Below the pieces are notes generated by a model. It saw only the letters and a list, made by a program, of their open reading frames with translations, was not told the origin of the DNA and did no database searches. Below, in pieces: positions 11,543-21,030 of a stretch of DNA of 64,000 nt (its first letter is position 1; each line of letters starts with the position of its first letter). A program made the position numbers and the translations under genes. This DNA is from Chryseobacterium sp. KLBC 52 (GTDB lineage Bacteria; Bacteroidota; Bacteroidia; Flavobacteriales; Weeksellaceae): NCBI RefSeq assembly GCF_003347605.1, contig NZ_QDFZ01000010.1, positions 62,001-126,000 of the forward strand, given 5' to 3'.

Positions 11543-12004
11543 ATGGAAACGCAGTCAAACGATATAGAAATCATAAAAAATCAGGTAACCAGTAACTATT
11601 ATGTGATTACGATGAATATTAACGGTATTACCCACGAAGAATCTATGATTTTTCCTAATGGTGAAGCCAATTGTATGAACTGGATTCTGGGACATTTAAT
11701 CTACATCAGAAATCCTTTACTGAATATTTTAGGAGAAGAATCTGTCTGGGACAGCGAACAATTTTCCTTCTATAACAGAGGAGAAATGCCTTTAGATCGA
11801 AAAGATGAATTGGTCAATTTTGAAGATTTAAAATCCTATCTGAAACAATCTCAGGATAAGCTGGAAGCAAAGCTCAGCACTCTTGAAAGCTTTCAGGCTG
11901 AAATGGTTAAAGATATATCAACCCTAAGCCTTCATGAAATCTATCACAGCGGACAGCTGGGCTATCTCCGCAGAATTTTAGGAAAACCAGGTGCAATAAA
12001 ATAA
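11543..12004 (+). CDS. DinB-family protein
   Basis: 153 residues from the ATG at 11543 (METQSNDIEI); an in-frame start at 11483 lies within the preceding gene and adds non-family sequence. DinB fold is a four-helix bundle that often carries three His metal ligands; here His residues occur in GHLIYIRN and IYHSGQLGYLRRILGKPGA, the typical ends of helices 2 and 4. Members are thiol-dependent metalloenzymes or stress proteins of mostly unknown function. A second DinB gene follows at 12288. Confidence 0.85.
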   Translation: METQSNDIEIIKNQVTSNYYVITMNINGITHEESMIFPNGEANCMNWILGHLIYIRNPLLNILGEESVWDSEQFSFYNRGEMPLDRKDELVNFEDLKSYLKQSQDKLEAKLSTLESFQAEMVKDISTLSLHEIYHSGQLGYLRRILGKPGAIK

Positions 12005-12039
12005 TAATTTTAGATTTCTAACCTTGTCAGAAATGAGAA

Positions 12040-12260
12040 AAACAGATGAAGCAAAAAAATACCTGCAATCATCTGCAAAATCTGCGAGAGCATCTTAAAT
12101 TTAGATTCCTTGCTTTGCTCGCAATAACAAATGAAAAATTTAAGTTTTCCATACTTTAGAATAGTACAATTTTATCGAAGATAAAATCCTCGCGCCTTAA
12201 AAACGTATGGTATGTAAAACCCTTAGCGCCTTAGCGTTTCTCCAAAATTCAAACCTCTAA
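12040..12260. repeat. Composite interspersed repeat region
   Basis: Contains three modules that recur in the window: ATCTGCAAAATCTGCGAGAG-like words, TTAGATTCCTTGCTTTGCTC (a variant of the CATTGCGAG...AAGCAATCTC module), and TTTTATCGAAGATAAAATCC followed by GCGCCTTAAAAACG and CTTAGCGCCTTAGCGTTTC. No gene is evident. Confidence 0.7.
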
Positions 12261-12287
12261 TTTCTAACTTCTAATCTCTAATTAAAA

Positions 12288-12812
12288 ATGAACACACCAA
12301 AATCAAAAAAAATGGAGCTCGTCATTCCTGCTTACAGAATGCATTCCCAAAGTTTTATGAACGTTTTGGCCGGCATTTCGGAAGAAGACGCCTTGAAAAG
12401 AATTGAAAATAAAACCAATCATATCGTATGGATGGCAGGAAATTTTGTCAACATGCGCTACGGATTAGGTTCAGTACTTGGACTTCAGGGAGAAGATCCG
12501 TACAATGATTTATTTTTCCAGGGAAAAGCTCTGGATGAAAGTTTTAAATATCCAACGCTGGCCGAATTGAAAGAAAATTTTCACTCAATTTCTGCTAAAG
12601 TATATGAAAAACTTCATGAAGTAACGGATGAAGAGCTGGATGAAATATTTGAAATAGGAATGAACATCCCTTTCATTAAAGAAACAAAACTCAATTTTGT
12701 CGGAATGTGCATCGGCCGTGAAGACTATTTAAGCGGACAGATAGGTTTGATGCGCAGAATTTTAGACTATCCGGGAATGAAATACGATGTGGACGAAAAT
12801 CTTAAGTACTAA
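12288..12812 (+). CDS. DinB-family protein
   Basis: 174 residues: MELVIPAYRMHSQSFMNVLAG, then NHIVWMAGNFVNMRYGLGS, and the C-terminal helix CIGREDYLSGQIGLMRRILDYPGM, which resembles the DinB protein at 11543. The usual His at the first metal position of the last helix is replaced (REDYLSGQIG rather than YHSGQLG), so metal binding is uncertain. The gene ends 2 bases before the alpha/beta hydrolase, a clear two-gene operon. Confidence 0.8.
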   Translation: MNTPKSKKMELVIPAYRMHSQSFMNVLAGISEEDALKRIENKTNHIVWMAGNFVNMRYGLGSVLGLQGEDPYNDLFFQGKALDESFKYPTLAELKENFHSISAKVYEKLHEVTDEELDEIFEIGMNIPFIKETKLNFVGMCIGREDYLSGQIGLMRRILDYPGMKYDVDENLKY

Positions 12813-12814
12813 TA

Positions 12815-13591
12815 ATGAATCCAGTAGAAAAAGGCTATAAAAAAGTCAACGGAATCCAGTTGTATTACGAGATCTACGGATCAGGAAAGCCTGTGGTATT
12901 GATCCATGGTGGTGGTTCTTCCATGCTCTATGATTTTAAAGAAGTCATTGCAAGACTGGAAGGTAAATTTCAGTTGATAGGAATAGATTTGCAAAATCAT
13001 GGCAGAAGTGAGCACCGCGATATTCCTGAAACCTTTGAACAGGATGCAGACGATGTTGCAGGACTTTTAGCAGAACTTACTATCAGAAAAGCTTCATTCT
13101 GGGGATTCAGCAACGGAGGAAGTACCGTAATGCAGATTGGGCATCGTCATCCGGAAATTGTTGAAAAACTGGTTGTTGCTTCAGCTTTCTACAAAAGAAG
13201 CGGAATGATAGATGGTTTTTTTGAAGGAATGCAAGAGGCCACTTTTGAATCAATGCCGGAACCTTTTAAAATTAATTTTTTAAGCCTCAATCCTGATTTT
13301 TCAAAGCTTGAAAACCTTTTTGAGAAAGACTGTACAAGGATGCAGACATTTCAAGACTGGGATGATGAGGTGCTGGCGTCTATAAAATCTCCCACCTTAT
13401 TCATCAGTGGAGATCAGGATGTGATGAAGCCGGAACATACAGCAGCAATGTGGCGTTTGGTGAAAGGTTCACGATTAATGATCCTTCCTGCCACTCATGG
13501 CACTTATATGATGCCGGACTTTGACGGAAGTATGGATACTAATCTCATAGACTTTACCGTCAGGGAAGTGGTGAAATTTTTAAACCATTAA
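12815..13591 (+). CDS. Alpha/beta hydrolase
   Basis: 258 residues, cytosolic. Oxyanion region LIHGGGSS (29-36), nucleophile elbow GFSNGG with Ser99, acid Asp202 in SGDQDVMKPEH and His228 in PATHGTYM. Sequence style fits haloperoxidase/epoxide-hydrolase-like members of the family. It begins 2 bases after the DinB gene, so the two are translated from one mRNA. Substrate unknown. Confidence 0.9.
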   Translation: MNPVEKGYKKVNGIQLYYEIYGSGKPVVLIHGGGSSMLYDFKEVIARLEGKFQLIGIDLQNHGRSEHRDIPETFEQDADDVAGLLAELTIRKASFWGFSNGGSTVMQIGHRHPEIVEKLVVASAFYKRSGMIDGFFEGMQEATFESMPEPFKINFLSLNPDFSKLENLFEKDCTRMQTFQDWDDEVLASIKSPTLFISGDQDVMKPEHTAAMWRLVKGSRLMILPATHGTYMMPDFDGSMDTNLIDFTVREVVKFLNH

Positions 13592-13680
13592 GCATTTTTT
13601 ATTCATAGTAAATTAATTAATCCTTAATGGATCAACAGTAGAAACTATATCTTATAATAATAACTTTAAAATTTAAAATC

Positions 13681-14112
13681 ATGGCTAAATTAAATCCATA
13701 CCTGAATTTTGATGGAACAGCAGAAGAAGCGTTCAATTTTTACAAAACTGTTTTCGGTGGTGAATTCGTTGGTGGAATTCATAAAATGGGTAATGCTCCC
13801 GGTACCGAAAACCTTTCAGAAGAAGAAAAAAACAGAGTAATGCACATTGCTTTACCTGTGGGAGGAGACCTTTTAATGGCATCTGATATTGTACCGGCAT
13901 TCGGGCAGACTCTTACCGTAGGAAATAATAATTATGTATCTATTTTCCCAGACTCCAAAAGTGAAGCAGACAGAATTTTTAAGGAACTTTCTGATGGCGG
14001 AAATGTAGAAATGCCTATTGAAGATCAGTTCTGGGGAGACTATTTCGGATGTTTCCAGGATAAGTATGGTGTTCATTGGATGGTGAACTATAATGAAGAA
14101 TATGCAAAATAA
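13681..14112 (+). CDS. VOC-family protein, PhnB-like
   Basis: 143 residues with the PhnB-type signature YLNFDGTAEEAFNFYKTVFGGE near the N-terminus and the ending GDYFGCFQDKYGVHWMVNYNEE. PhnB-like proteins were once annotated as 3-demethylubiquinone methyltransferase-like but have no proven activity. A TAACTTTA box (13661-13668) lies just upstream. It is followed by an SRPBCC gene on the same strand; such pairs are frequent in this genus. Confidence 0.87.
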   Translation: MAKLNPYLNFDGTAEEAFNFYKTVFGGEFVGGIHKMGNAPGTENLSEEEKNRVMHIALPVGGDLLMASDIVPAFGQTLTVGNNNYVSIFPDSKSEADRIFKELSDGGNVEMPIEDQFWGDYFGCFQDKYGVHWMVNYNEEYAK

Positions 14113-14190
14113 TCTTATATTTAACTAATGATAATAAAGAGATGCTCATTTTTGGGCAGCTCTTTATTTAACTTTTAAAAATATAGAACT

Positions 14191-14604
14191 ATGGATCCAA
14201 TTAAAATCGATATTACAATTTTAGCACCAGTGGAAAAGGTTTGGAATTATTTCAATGAACCCAAACACATTACGAAATGGAATTTCGCCCATGAAACCTG
14301 GCATTGTCCTAGTTCTGAAAATAACCTTGTAGTAGGAGGCAAATTCAAAAACAGAATGGAAGCAAAAGACAAAAGCTTCGGATTTGATTTTGAAGGCGTA
14401 TATGATGAGATTATTCCTCATGAGGTCATTAAATATCACATGGAGGACGGACGAAAAGTAGAAGTTGTTTTCGATAAAATAGATGAAAATACAACGAAAG
14501 TGATTGAAGTTTTCGATCCGGAAAAACAAAATTCTGTGGAAATGCAGCGGGATGGCTGGTATGCTATTCTCAACAACTTCCACAAATATGTTGAGAATCA
14601 TTAA
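14191..14604 (+). CDS. SRPBCC (AHSA1/START-like) protein
   Basis: 137 residues with the Activator-of-Hsp90-like pattern: APVEKVWNYFNEPKHITKWNFAHETWHCP, then VGGKFKNRMEAKDKSFGFDFEGVYDEI, and a C-terminal helix RDGWYAILNNFHKYVENH. The fold forms a hydrophobic cavity for a small ligand; ligand unknown. First of three SRPBCC genes within 4 kb. Confidence 0.87.
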   Translation: MDPIKIDITILAPVEKVWNYFNEPKHITKWNFAHETWHCPSSENNLVVGGKFKNRMEAKDKSFGFDFEGVYDEIIPHEVIKYHMEDGRKVEVVFDKIDENTTKVIEVFDPEKQNSVEMQRDGWYAILNNFHKYVENH

Positions 14605-14639
14605 CAATATTTTTTGTAGCCATGATCAATCTAGTTATC

Positions 14640-14879
14640 ATGTCAAAGAGTTTAAACTCTATGTATGCTTTTAATTATGACTCTGCAGAGCAATTTCTTC
14701 ACGGAGTTATTGCAATACCCGCAAGAAGAGCCTTAGAAAAAGAAAAAATAAATTCTTTGGAAAAACTTTCAGATTATTCCGAAAAAGAAATCATGCAGCT
14801 GCATGGTTTCGGTAAAAATGCAATGATGAAACTGAAGAATTACATGAAAGAAAATCAGGTCTGCTTTAAAGAAACATAA
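14640..14879 (+). CDS. Small helix-hairpin-helix protein, RpoA C-terminal-domain-like
   Basis: 79 residues from the ATG at 14640 (an alternative ATG at 14622 adds six residues). Residues about 15-75 (ARRALEKEKINSLEKLSDYSEKEIMQLHGFGKNAMMKLKNYM) match the fold of the RNA polymerase alpha C-terminal domain and other HhH modules: helix, then LxxLxxYSEKEIMxLHGFGKxAMxKLK. It may bind DNA or protein; a function as a stand-alone factor is not established. Confidence 0.7.
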   Translation: MSKSLNSMYAFNYDSAEQFLHGVIAIPARRALEKEKINSLEKLSDYSEKEIMQLHGFGKNAMMKLKNYMKENQVCFKET

Positions 14880-15012
14880 TACATAGACGACTGAAAAATT
14901 TGCAGTGTCATTGCGTTAAAAACGAAAGTATGTTGTTTAAATGCAAAGACATAAAACTTTTTGCTGTTGTACAGAGAATAAAAATATAGTACCCCTGTTA
15001 AAATTTAAAATT

Positions 15013-15879
15013 ATGAATAACGATATTTTCCCATGTCTCTGGTATGATGGAGACGCCAAGCAGTCTGCAGAATTTTATTGTAAAGTTTTTGGAGGCGAAA
15101 TCACAGCAGATACTCCTGTTGTAATGAATATTGATTTGTTTGGACAAAGAATCATGCTTCTGAATGGAGGCCCTCAATTCAAAAAAAATGCTTCTATCTC
15201 TTTCATGGTCATCTGTGAAACAGAAGATGAAGTTCAAAAATACTGGGATCAGTTACTGGATGGAGGAATCGCTTTGATGGAACTGGGATCTTACTCATGG
15301 AGTCCGAAATACGGATGGGTTCAGGATAAATACGGTGTAACATGGCAATTGTTTCTGGGAGAAAAAGCAACTGATCAGAAAATAATTCCTACTTTGATGT
15401 TTATCCATGCGAACAACGGCAAAGCCAAAGAAGCAATGGAACTTTACACGAAAACTTTTCCCAATTCAAGCATAGGAAATATATTGACCTACGGAGCAGG
15501 GAGCGAAGGACATAACATTCTGGAACCGGCAGAAAATGTTCAGCATGGTCATTTTACAATCGATAATTACAGCTTATTCTGTATGGATAATTCCTATGAC
15601 CACCAGTTTGACTTCAATGAAGGAATATCATTGGTGGTAATGACAGACGACCAGGGACAAACCGACAAATACTGGAATACACTCACTGCTGATGGCGGCA
15701 GAGAAAGCATGTGCGGCTGGCTGAAAGATAAATATGGATTGAGCTGGCAGATTGTTCCTAAAAGACTTATCCAGTTAATGAACGATTCTAATCAGGAGAA
15801 AGCTTATCAGGTGGTACAGGTGATGATGAAAATGCAGAAAATTATCATCCGGGATCTGGAAGATGCATACAACTCTTAA
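15013..15879 (+). CDS. Two-domain VOC protein, PhnB-like fusion
   Basis: 288 residues from the ATG at 15013 (MNNDIFPCLWYDGDAKQSAE); an earlier in-frame ATG at 14941 adds cysteine-rich sequence that is not family-like. Two PhnB-like domains follow each other: about 1-120 (ending YGWVQDKYGVTWQLFL) and about 128-250 (KIIPTLMFIHANNGKAKEAM to GWLKDKYGLSWQIVPKRL), so one chain makes the equivalent of a dimer. A C-terminal tail of about 35 residues is helical. Activity unknown. Confidence 0.86.
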   Translation: MNNDIFPCLWYDGDAKQSAEFYCKVFGGEITADTPVVMNIDLFGQRIMLLNGGPQFKKNASISFMVICETEDEVQKYWDQLLDGGIALMELGSYSWSPKYGWVQDKYGVTWQLFLGEKATDQKIIPTLMFIHANNGKAKEAMELYTKTFPNSSIGNILTYGAGSEGHNILEPAENVQHGHFTIDNYSLFCMDNSYDHQFDFNEGISLVVMTDDQGQTDKYWNTLTADGGRESMCGWLKDKYGLSWQIVPKRLIQLMNDSNQEKAYQVVQVMMKMQKIIIRDLEDAYNS

Positions 15880-15925
15880 ACTTTTCGGCGTATTGTTTGA
15901 TGTACTTTAGAGAAAAGATTTGCTT

Positions 15926-16759
15926 ATGAAAACGCAGAACAAATCAAAATCTAAGTCAAAAGTCCCTAAAGAAGGGCTGTTTCCGGAAATTATCCGGAAC
16001 GATTATCAGGGGAGCCGGAAACTGCAGGGTAAAAAAGCGGTTATTTCCGGAGGAGACAGCGGCATAGGACAGGCTGTAGCTGTTCATTTTGCCAGAGAAG
16101 GAGCAGATGTCGCCATTATTTATAAAGAAAGTGACGATGATGCTAAAGAAACCAAAAAACTGGTGGAAAAAGAAGGGCAGAAGTGTCTTCTCATCAAAGG
16201 AGATCTTACCCGGAAAGCATTCAGAACCAAGTGTGCAGACAAGATTAAAACAGAGTGGAAGAACCTTGATATTCTGGTTAACAATGCTGGAATTCATACC
16301 TCAAAAAATAATCTGGAAAAAATCTCTGATGAACAGATTCAGGAAACGTTTGACACCAATATCATTTCCATGATTTCATTCACCAGAAATTTTCTTCCGA
16401 TGATAGCAAAAGGTGGCCGGATTATCTGTACAACCTCCGTCACAGCATACCGTGGAAGCGATCACTTAATAGATTATGCGGCGACAAAAGGAGCTGTTTT
16501 GTCTTTTATCCGTTCTTTGGCGGATAATCTCGCAGAAAAAAAAATTCTGGTGAATGGAATTGCTCCGGGGCCTATATGGACTCCACTGGTGAAAGAAGCT
16601 TTTGATGATCTCTCCACATTTGGAAAAGATACTCCGCTGAAAAGGGCGGGACAGCCATCAGAAGTAGCACCTGCCTATGTTTTTCTCGCTTCAAAAGATT
16701 CAAGTTATATCACCGGAGAAATCATTCACATAAACGGAGGTGATTTTGTCGGAGGATAG
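15926..16759 (+). CDS. SDR-family oxidoreductase
   Basis: 277 residues from the ATG at 15926. A Lys/Ser-rich N-terminal extension precedes the Rossmann motif GGDSGIGQAVAVHFAREGADV, then NNAG in ILVNNAGIH, the catalytic Ser in CTTSVTAYRG, and the YxxxK motif in YAATKGAVLSF; the end TGEIIHINGGDFVGG is standard. The extended type resembles general stress protein 39-like and glucose-dehydrogenase-like SDRs, which are often stress induced. Substrate not predictable. Confidence 0.92.
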   Translation: MKTQNKSKSKSKVPKEGLFPEIIRNDYQGSRKLQGKKAVISGGDSGIGQAVAVHFAREGADVAIIYKESDDDAKETKKLVEKEGQKCLLIKGDLTRKAFRTKCADKIKTEWKNLDILVNNAGIHTSKNNLEKISDEQIQETFDTNIISMISFTRNFLPMIAKGGRIICTTSVTAYRGSDHLIDYAATKGAVLSFIRSLADNLAEKKILVNGIAPGPIWTPLVKEAFDDLSTFGKDTPLKRAGQPSEVAPAYVFLASKDSSYITGEIIHINGGDFVGG

Positions 16760-16876
16760 AATGAGAAGCTAGAAGCTGTCACAAAATAACACTCTTACTC
16801 TCTGACTCTCAAACTCACTCACCAACACAGTCACCTGTAACCTATTATCCACCACCTAATACCTTAAAAAAAATAT

Positions 16877-17305
16877 ATGGAAAAATTATCATACGAAATA
16901 GAGATCAATGCTGAACCTGAAAAAGTATGGAGTGTCCTTTGGGGAGACATTACCTACAGGCAATGGACAACAGCATTTACAGAAGGTTCTTTTTATGAAG
17001 GAACGCTTGAAGAAAATAATATTGTTAAATTTCTTGATCCCAAAAACAACGGGATGTACAGCAGGGTAGAAAAAGTGATTCCCAATGAGGAAATAAAATT
17101 TTTGCACCTTGGAGAAATCTATGAAGGTATCGAAGTCCCTCAGGACTGGGGAGAAGCTACGGAGGCTTACTTTCTTGAGGAGAACGAAGAAGGAACTTTA
17201 CTGAAAACAGAAGTTCAGACTCCGGCAGAATTTAAAGAATTTTTTGAAGAGAAATTTCCAAAAGCGATGTCACTCGTCAAGCATCTTTCTGAAAATCAGC
17301 TGTAA
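16877..17305 (+). CDS. SRPBCC-family protein
   Basis: 142 residues opening with MEKLSYEIEINAEPEKVWSVLWGDITYRQWTTAFTEGS, the cavity-forming beta-alpha-alpha start of AHSA1-like proteins. It is a paralogue of the next gene (both begin ME-x-LSYE and share the VWxxLW and Y-x-x-WT pattern). Ligand unknown; probably part of the same stress-gene run. Confidence 0.85.
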   Translation: MEKLSYEIEINAEPEKVWSVLWGDITYRQWTTAFTEGSFYEGTLEENNIVKFLDPKNNGMYSRVEKVIPNEEIKFLHLGEIYEGIEVPQDWGEATEAYFLEENEEGTLLKTEVQTPAEFKEFFEEKFPKAMSLVKHLSENQL

Positions 17306-17324
17306 ATAATTGAGTTAGAATTAA

Positions 17325-17385
17325 AAAAAATCTGCGAGCTCTGAGATGGCTTCGCTTTGCCCGCAATGACCACCCTAAAAAAAAT
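17325..17385. repeat. Interspersed repeat between paired SRPBCC genes
   Basis: AAAATCTGCGAGCTCTGAGA followed by GGCTTCGCTTTGCCCGCAATGACC, a minus-orientation copy of the CATTGCGAGC...AAGC module. Confidence 0.65.
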
Positions 17386-17390
17386 AAAAA

Positions 17391-17849
17391 ATGGAAACCT
17401 TATCATACGAAACAGTAATTGATGCGCCGATGCAGAAAGTATGGGACATCCTTTGGAATCCTGCAACGTACAGCGAATGGACGAAGTATTTCGGTGCAGG
17501 ATCTGTTATGAAGTCCGACTGGAAAGTAGGAGGGAAAACCTATTTCCTGAATGCTCAGGGAGAAGGAATGGTCTCAACCATAGACAGTATGGACGAGCCC
17601 AATCAGATTGTATTTAAACATCTGGGAATGGTGGATAAAGAGGGAAATGAAGACACTCAGAGCAAAGAGGTCATGGAATGGAACGGGAGTTTTGAGAAAT
17701 ACTTTCTGATAGACTTTGAAGGAAAAACAAAACTTCATGCCGAAGTTCAGGTAGAAAAACAATGGCAGGATCACATGAATACAGGCTTTACAAAAGGACT
17801 GATGGTTGTGAAAAGTCTTGCCGAAGGAGTGAGCCTCGGTTCAGTGTAA
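17391..17849 (+). CDS. SRPBCC-family protein
   Basis: 152 residues, paralogue of the gene at 16877: METLSYETVIDAPMQKVWDILWNPATYSEWTKYFGAGS, then a central GKTYFLNAQGEGMVSTIDSM and the C-terminal helix MNTGFTKGLMVVKSLAEGVS. The small repeat block between the two genes suggests a tandem duplication followed by repeat insertion. Ligand unknown. Confidence 0.85.
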   Translation: METLSYETVIDAPMQKVWDILWNPATYSEWTKYFGAGSVMKSDWKVGGKTYFLNAQGEGMVSTIDSMDEPNQIVFKHLGMVDKEGNEDTQSKEVMEWNGSFEKYFLIDFEGKTKLHAEVQVEKQWQDHMNTGFTKGLMVVKSLAEGVSLGSV

Positions 17850-17965
17850 AGAAATTCAACGTTTAAAGTTCAAGGTTCAAGGTTTAAAGTTTGAAGTTTA
17901 GAGTTATTATTTTATCCTGAATACTATTACCTGCTACCTGCCACCTAAAATCTACTATCTAAAAA

Positions 17966-18424
17966 ATGAAATTACTTGTAATACTTTTCGCAACATTTAT
18001 TCTGGCTTTGCTGGGAACTTTTTTGTTTCAGGGAAAGCCGGATTTTATATTTTCAGGGAATTTAGGGATGGCTGTTTTCATCATATTTACAGGTTTCTCC
18101 CATTTTAAATTTCAAAAGGGAATGGCGATGATGATTCCTGATTTTATTCCTGCCAGAATGTTTTGGGTGTATTTTACGGGAGTTCTGGAAATTGCAGCAG
18201 GAATTGGATTGATGATTCCTTCGATTCGTGAAATGACAGCGATTTTACTGATCATTTTCTATATAGTGGTTTTTATAGCCAATATCAATTCTTCCAGGAA
18301 AAAGATTAATATTTTTAAAGCCGATTACACAGGGCCGGGAATGAAATACCTTTACACCCAAAGGATTCCCATGCAGATGATTCTGATTGTCTGGACCTGG
18401 TATTTCGGAATTTATTTACACTAA
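17966..18424 (+). CDS. DoxX-family membrane protein
   Basis: 152 residues with four hydrophobic segments (about 4-20, 33-48, 70-88 and 93-110) plus a C-terminal one. The motif FTGFSHFKFQKGMAMMIPDFIPARMFWVYFTGVLEIAAGIGLM is close to the DoxX-like group. DoxX-type proteins sit in the inner membrane and have been linked to redox stress. It closes the long run of small stress genes and is followed by a terminator. Confidence 0.85.
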   Translation: MKLLVILFATFILALLGTFLFQGKPDFIFSGNLGMAVFIIFTGFSHFKFQKGMAMMIPDFIPARMFWVYFTGVLEIAAGIGLMIPSIREMTAILLIIFYIVVFIANINSSRKKINIFKADYTGPGMKYLYTQRIPMQMILIVWTWYFGIYLH

Positions 18425-18454
18425 AAAGACAGTCTGTAAGGGCTGTCTTTTTTA
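18423..18454 (+). terminator. Intrinsic terminator after the DoxX gene
   Basis: Arms AAAAAGACAG (18423-18432) and CTGTCTTTTT (18443-18452); the stem begins inside the stop codon. Confidence 0.85.
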
Positions 18455-18546
18455 TGTAATTGAGATTTTTTTTAATTAAATGATTTGAAATTGTAACATT
18501 TCGCAGGTGTATTGTGTCTTATTGTATAAAATGCATTTGTTTTTTA

Positions 18547-18578
18547 TTGTTTAAAAATGAGTGCTTTCTATAACTTTA
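18547..18578 (+). promoter_or_regulatory. Promoter of the S9 peptidase
   Basis: TTG (18547-18549), 21-bp spacer, TAACTTTA (18571-18578), one mismatch from TAnnTTTG. Start expected near 18583, 14 bases before the ATG at 18597. Confidence 0.45.
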
Positions 18579-18596
18579 ACCTTTAAAACAGAAGTT

Positions 18597-20600
18597 ATGA
18601 ACCTAAATCACAACATTTTCGGTACAGCGCTTATTGTACTATCTACCATTATGACCAACGCACAGAGTTCTACTGCCAAACTGCCGGGAGATCCTACTTT
18701 ACCATCTTCCAAAGCTAACCTTGAAAAGCTGATTTCTTACGATAAAGGAAACTTTAAATACAAAGTTGAAGATTATTTTGCAAGACCAAAAGCCTCAACC
18801 TTTAAAATCTCCCCTGACGGAAAATATCTTTCTTATAAAGAAAAAGACCAGGAGAAAAAAAATCATGTCTATGTAAAAGATCTTGGTACAGGAAAAATTA
18901 CCAGAGCTATTGTAGAAAAAGATGATTTGGTAAGAGCATATGGATGGCTGAACAAAAAACGTCTTTTCTATACTCAGGATAGAGGAGGAAATGAAAATAT
19001 TCATTTGTATGCGACAGACATTGATGGAGGAAATCAGAAAGATTTGACACCATTTGACGGAGTAAAAGTACAGGCAATTATACCTATAAAAGATACTGAT
19101 TTCGTTGTGGTTACCATGAATAAAAACAACAAGCAGATCTTTGAACCTTTTAAAATCAATTTCGTTACCGGGGAAATGACCCAGCTGTATGAAAATAAAG
19201 ATGTTAACAGCCCTATTGACGATTATCTTTTTGATAAAGACGGAAATCTGAGAGGTTATAGCGTCCTTGAAAACGGATTAACCACAAAAACCTATTATAA
19301 AGATCTGCAGACCGGAAAATTCAATCTTATCAAATCTGCAGACTGGTCTGATACCTTCAGTATTATAGAATTTAATGAAAATTCTAAAAATAAAGACGAA
19401 GCCTATGTAGTAACCAATCTGGATAGTGATAAAGCGAGAATTGTACTGTATGATCTGAAGAAGAATGCGGTGATTAAAGAAATTTATTCCAATCCGGTAT
19501 ATGATGTAAGCTCAATAAGCACTGCCGGTAAAAACAGAAACTATGAGCTTGACTATATCAGTTATGAAGGAACCAAAGGAGAAACAGTTCCGGTAAGCAA
19601 ATTTTATAAAGAAATACATGACCAATTAAAATCTCAGTTTGGAGACAAAGAATTTGGAATTGCTTCTTCTGATGATAATAATGATAAACTTCTGATTGTG
19701 GTTGGAAGCGATAAGCTCTACGGAACTTATTATGAATACGATACCAAAACCAAACAAACCAAACTTCTTTACAACCTGATGCCTCAGCTGAAGGAAGAAG
19801 ATATGGCTGAAATGAGACCAATCGAATTCAAAAGCAGAGACGGGCTGACAATCCATGGATATATTACCCTGCCTAAAGCAGCATTGGAAGGTAAAAAAGT
19901 CCCTTTGATTGTCAATCCTCACGGCGGTCCTCAGGGAATCAGAGACAGCTGGGGATTCAATCCGGAAACACAGCTGTTTGCAAGCCGTGGATATGCTACG
20001 CTTCAGGTGAACTTCAGAATCTCCGGTGGATATGGAAAATCATTCCAGAAAGCAGGTTACAAGCAGATTGGAAGAAAAGCAATGGATGATGTGGAAGATG
20101 GTGTAAAATACGCCATTGAGCAGGGTTGGGTAGATAAAGATAAAGTTGCCATCTACGGAGGAAGCCATGGTGGATATGCAACACTGATGGGGCTGATCAA
20201 AACTCCTGATTTATATGCTTGTGGAGTAGACTATGTAGGAGTATCCAACATCTTTACCTTCTTTGATTCTTTCCCGGAATACTGGAAGCCCTACAAAGAA
20301 ATGGTAAAACAGATCTGGTATGATCTTGATAATCCTGAAGAAGCCAAAATTGCTAAAGAAGTTTCCCCGGTATTCCAGATTGATAAGATTAAGAAACCAT
20401 TATTTGTGGTACAGGGAGCTAACGACCCAAGGGTTAACATCAATGAATCTGATCAGATTGTAAAAGCGATGCGTGCCAAAGGTTTTGAAGTTCCTTATCT
20501 GGTAAAATATGATGAAGGACACGGATTTGGAAAAGAACCGAACAGAATTGAGCTTTATAAATCGATGCTGGGATTCTTTGCAGAAAATTTTAATAAATAA
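18597..20600 (+). CDS. Secreted S9-family (prolyl oligopeptidase-like) serine peptidase
   Basis: 667 residues from the ATG at 18597, which begins a signal peptide (MNLNHNIFGTALIVLSTIMTNA) with cleavage near residue 23. The middle (about 70-400) is a beta-propeller with Tyr/Asp-rich blades. The C-terminal hydrolase domain has Ser523 in GGSHGGYAT, Asp610 in GANDPRVN and His642 in DEGHGFGKE. Such exported peptidases cleave short peptides in the periplasm. A terminator follows directly, so it is a single-gene unit. Confidence 0.93.
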   Translation: MNLNHNIFGTALIVLSTIMTNAQSSTAKLPGDPTLPSSKANLEKLISYDKGNFKYKVEDYFARPKASTFKISPDGKYLSYKEKDQEKKNHVYVKDLGTGKITRAIVEKDDLVRAYGWLNKKRLFYTQDRGGNENIHLYATDIDGGNQKDLTPFDGVKVQAIIPIKDTDFVVVTMNKNNKQIFEPFKINFVTGEMTQLYENKDVNSPIDDYLFDKDGNLRGYSVLENGLTTKTYYKDLQTGKFNLIKSADWSDTFSIIEFNENSKNKDEAYVVTNLDSDKARIVLYDLKKNAVIKEIYSNPVYDVSSISTAGKNRNYELDYISYEGTKGETVPVSKFYKEIHDQLKSQFGDKEFGIASSDDNNDKLLIVVGSDKLYGTYYEYDTKTKQTKLLYNLMPQLKEEDMAEMRPIEFKSRDGLTIHGYITLPKAALEGKKVPLIVNPHGGPQGIRDSWGFNPETQLFASRGYATLQVNFRISGGYGKSFQKAGYKQIGRKAMDDVEDGVKYAIEQGWVDKDKVAIYGGSHGGYATLMGLIKTPDLYACGVDYVGVSNIFTFFDSFPEYWKPYKEMVKQIWYDLDNPEEAKIAKEVSPVFQIDKIKKPLFVVQGANDPRVNINESDQIVKAMRAKGFEVPYLVKYDEGHGFGKEPNRIELYKSMLGFFAENFNK

Positions 20601-20621
20601 ACTATTAATTAAATAATGTTT

Positions 20622-20656
20622 GAAACGGAGGACTTAGGTCTTCCGTTTCTTTTTTT
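20622..20656 (+). terminator. Intrinsic terminator of the S9 peptidase gene
   Basis: Arms GAAACGGAGGAC (20622-20633) and GTCTTCCGTTTC (20638-20649) with one G-T pair, four-base loop, then seven T. Confidence 0.9.
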
Positions 20657-20659
20657 ATG

Positions 20660-20890
20660 GTTAATGTCATTGCGAGCAAAGCGAAGCAATCTCAATATGC
20701 TTATACTTTGATGGTTGGAAAAACGCAAAGGCACTAAGTTTTTTACAACAAGCTGTACATTTTAAGGCGCAGGGATTTTATCTATGATAAAATTGGTCAG
20801 TGTATATTTTAATTCTCTCGCTGATTTTGCAAATGAAGTAGATGGTTATGAAAAAAATCTGCGTAATCTGTATTATCTGCGAGAAAAATA
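20660..20890. repeat. Composite interspersed repeat region
   Basis: Starts with TCATTGCGAGCAAAGCGAAG...CAATCTC (20667-20693), then a degenerate copy of the AACGCAAAGGCACTAAG / TTTTAAGGCGCAGGGATTTTA / TCTATGATAAAATTG module, then AATCTGCGTAATCTG words. The module order is inverted relative to 12040-12260. Confidence 0.7.
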
Positions 20891-20981
20891 GTAATCGGTC
20901 GCTTACTGAAAATCATATATTGAACGAAGCCGAAATATTCTTGAGCATTTGCGCTTTCCAACAAAAAAAGAACATTATTTT

Positions 20982-21030
<49 letters not shown>
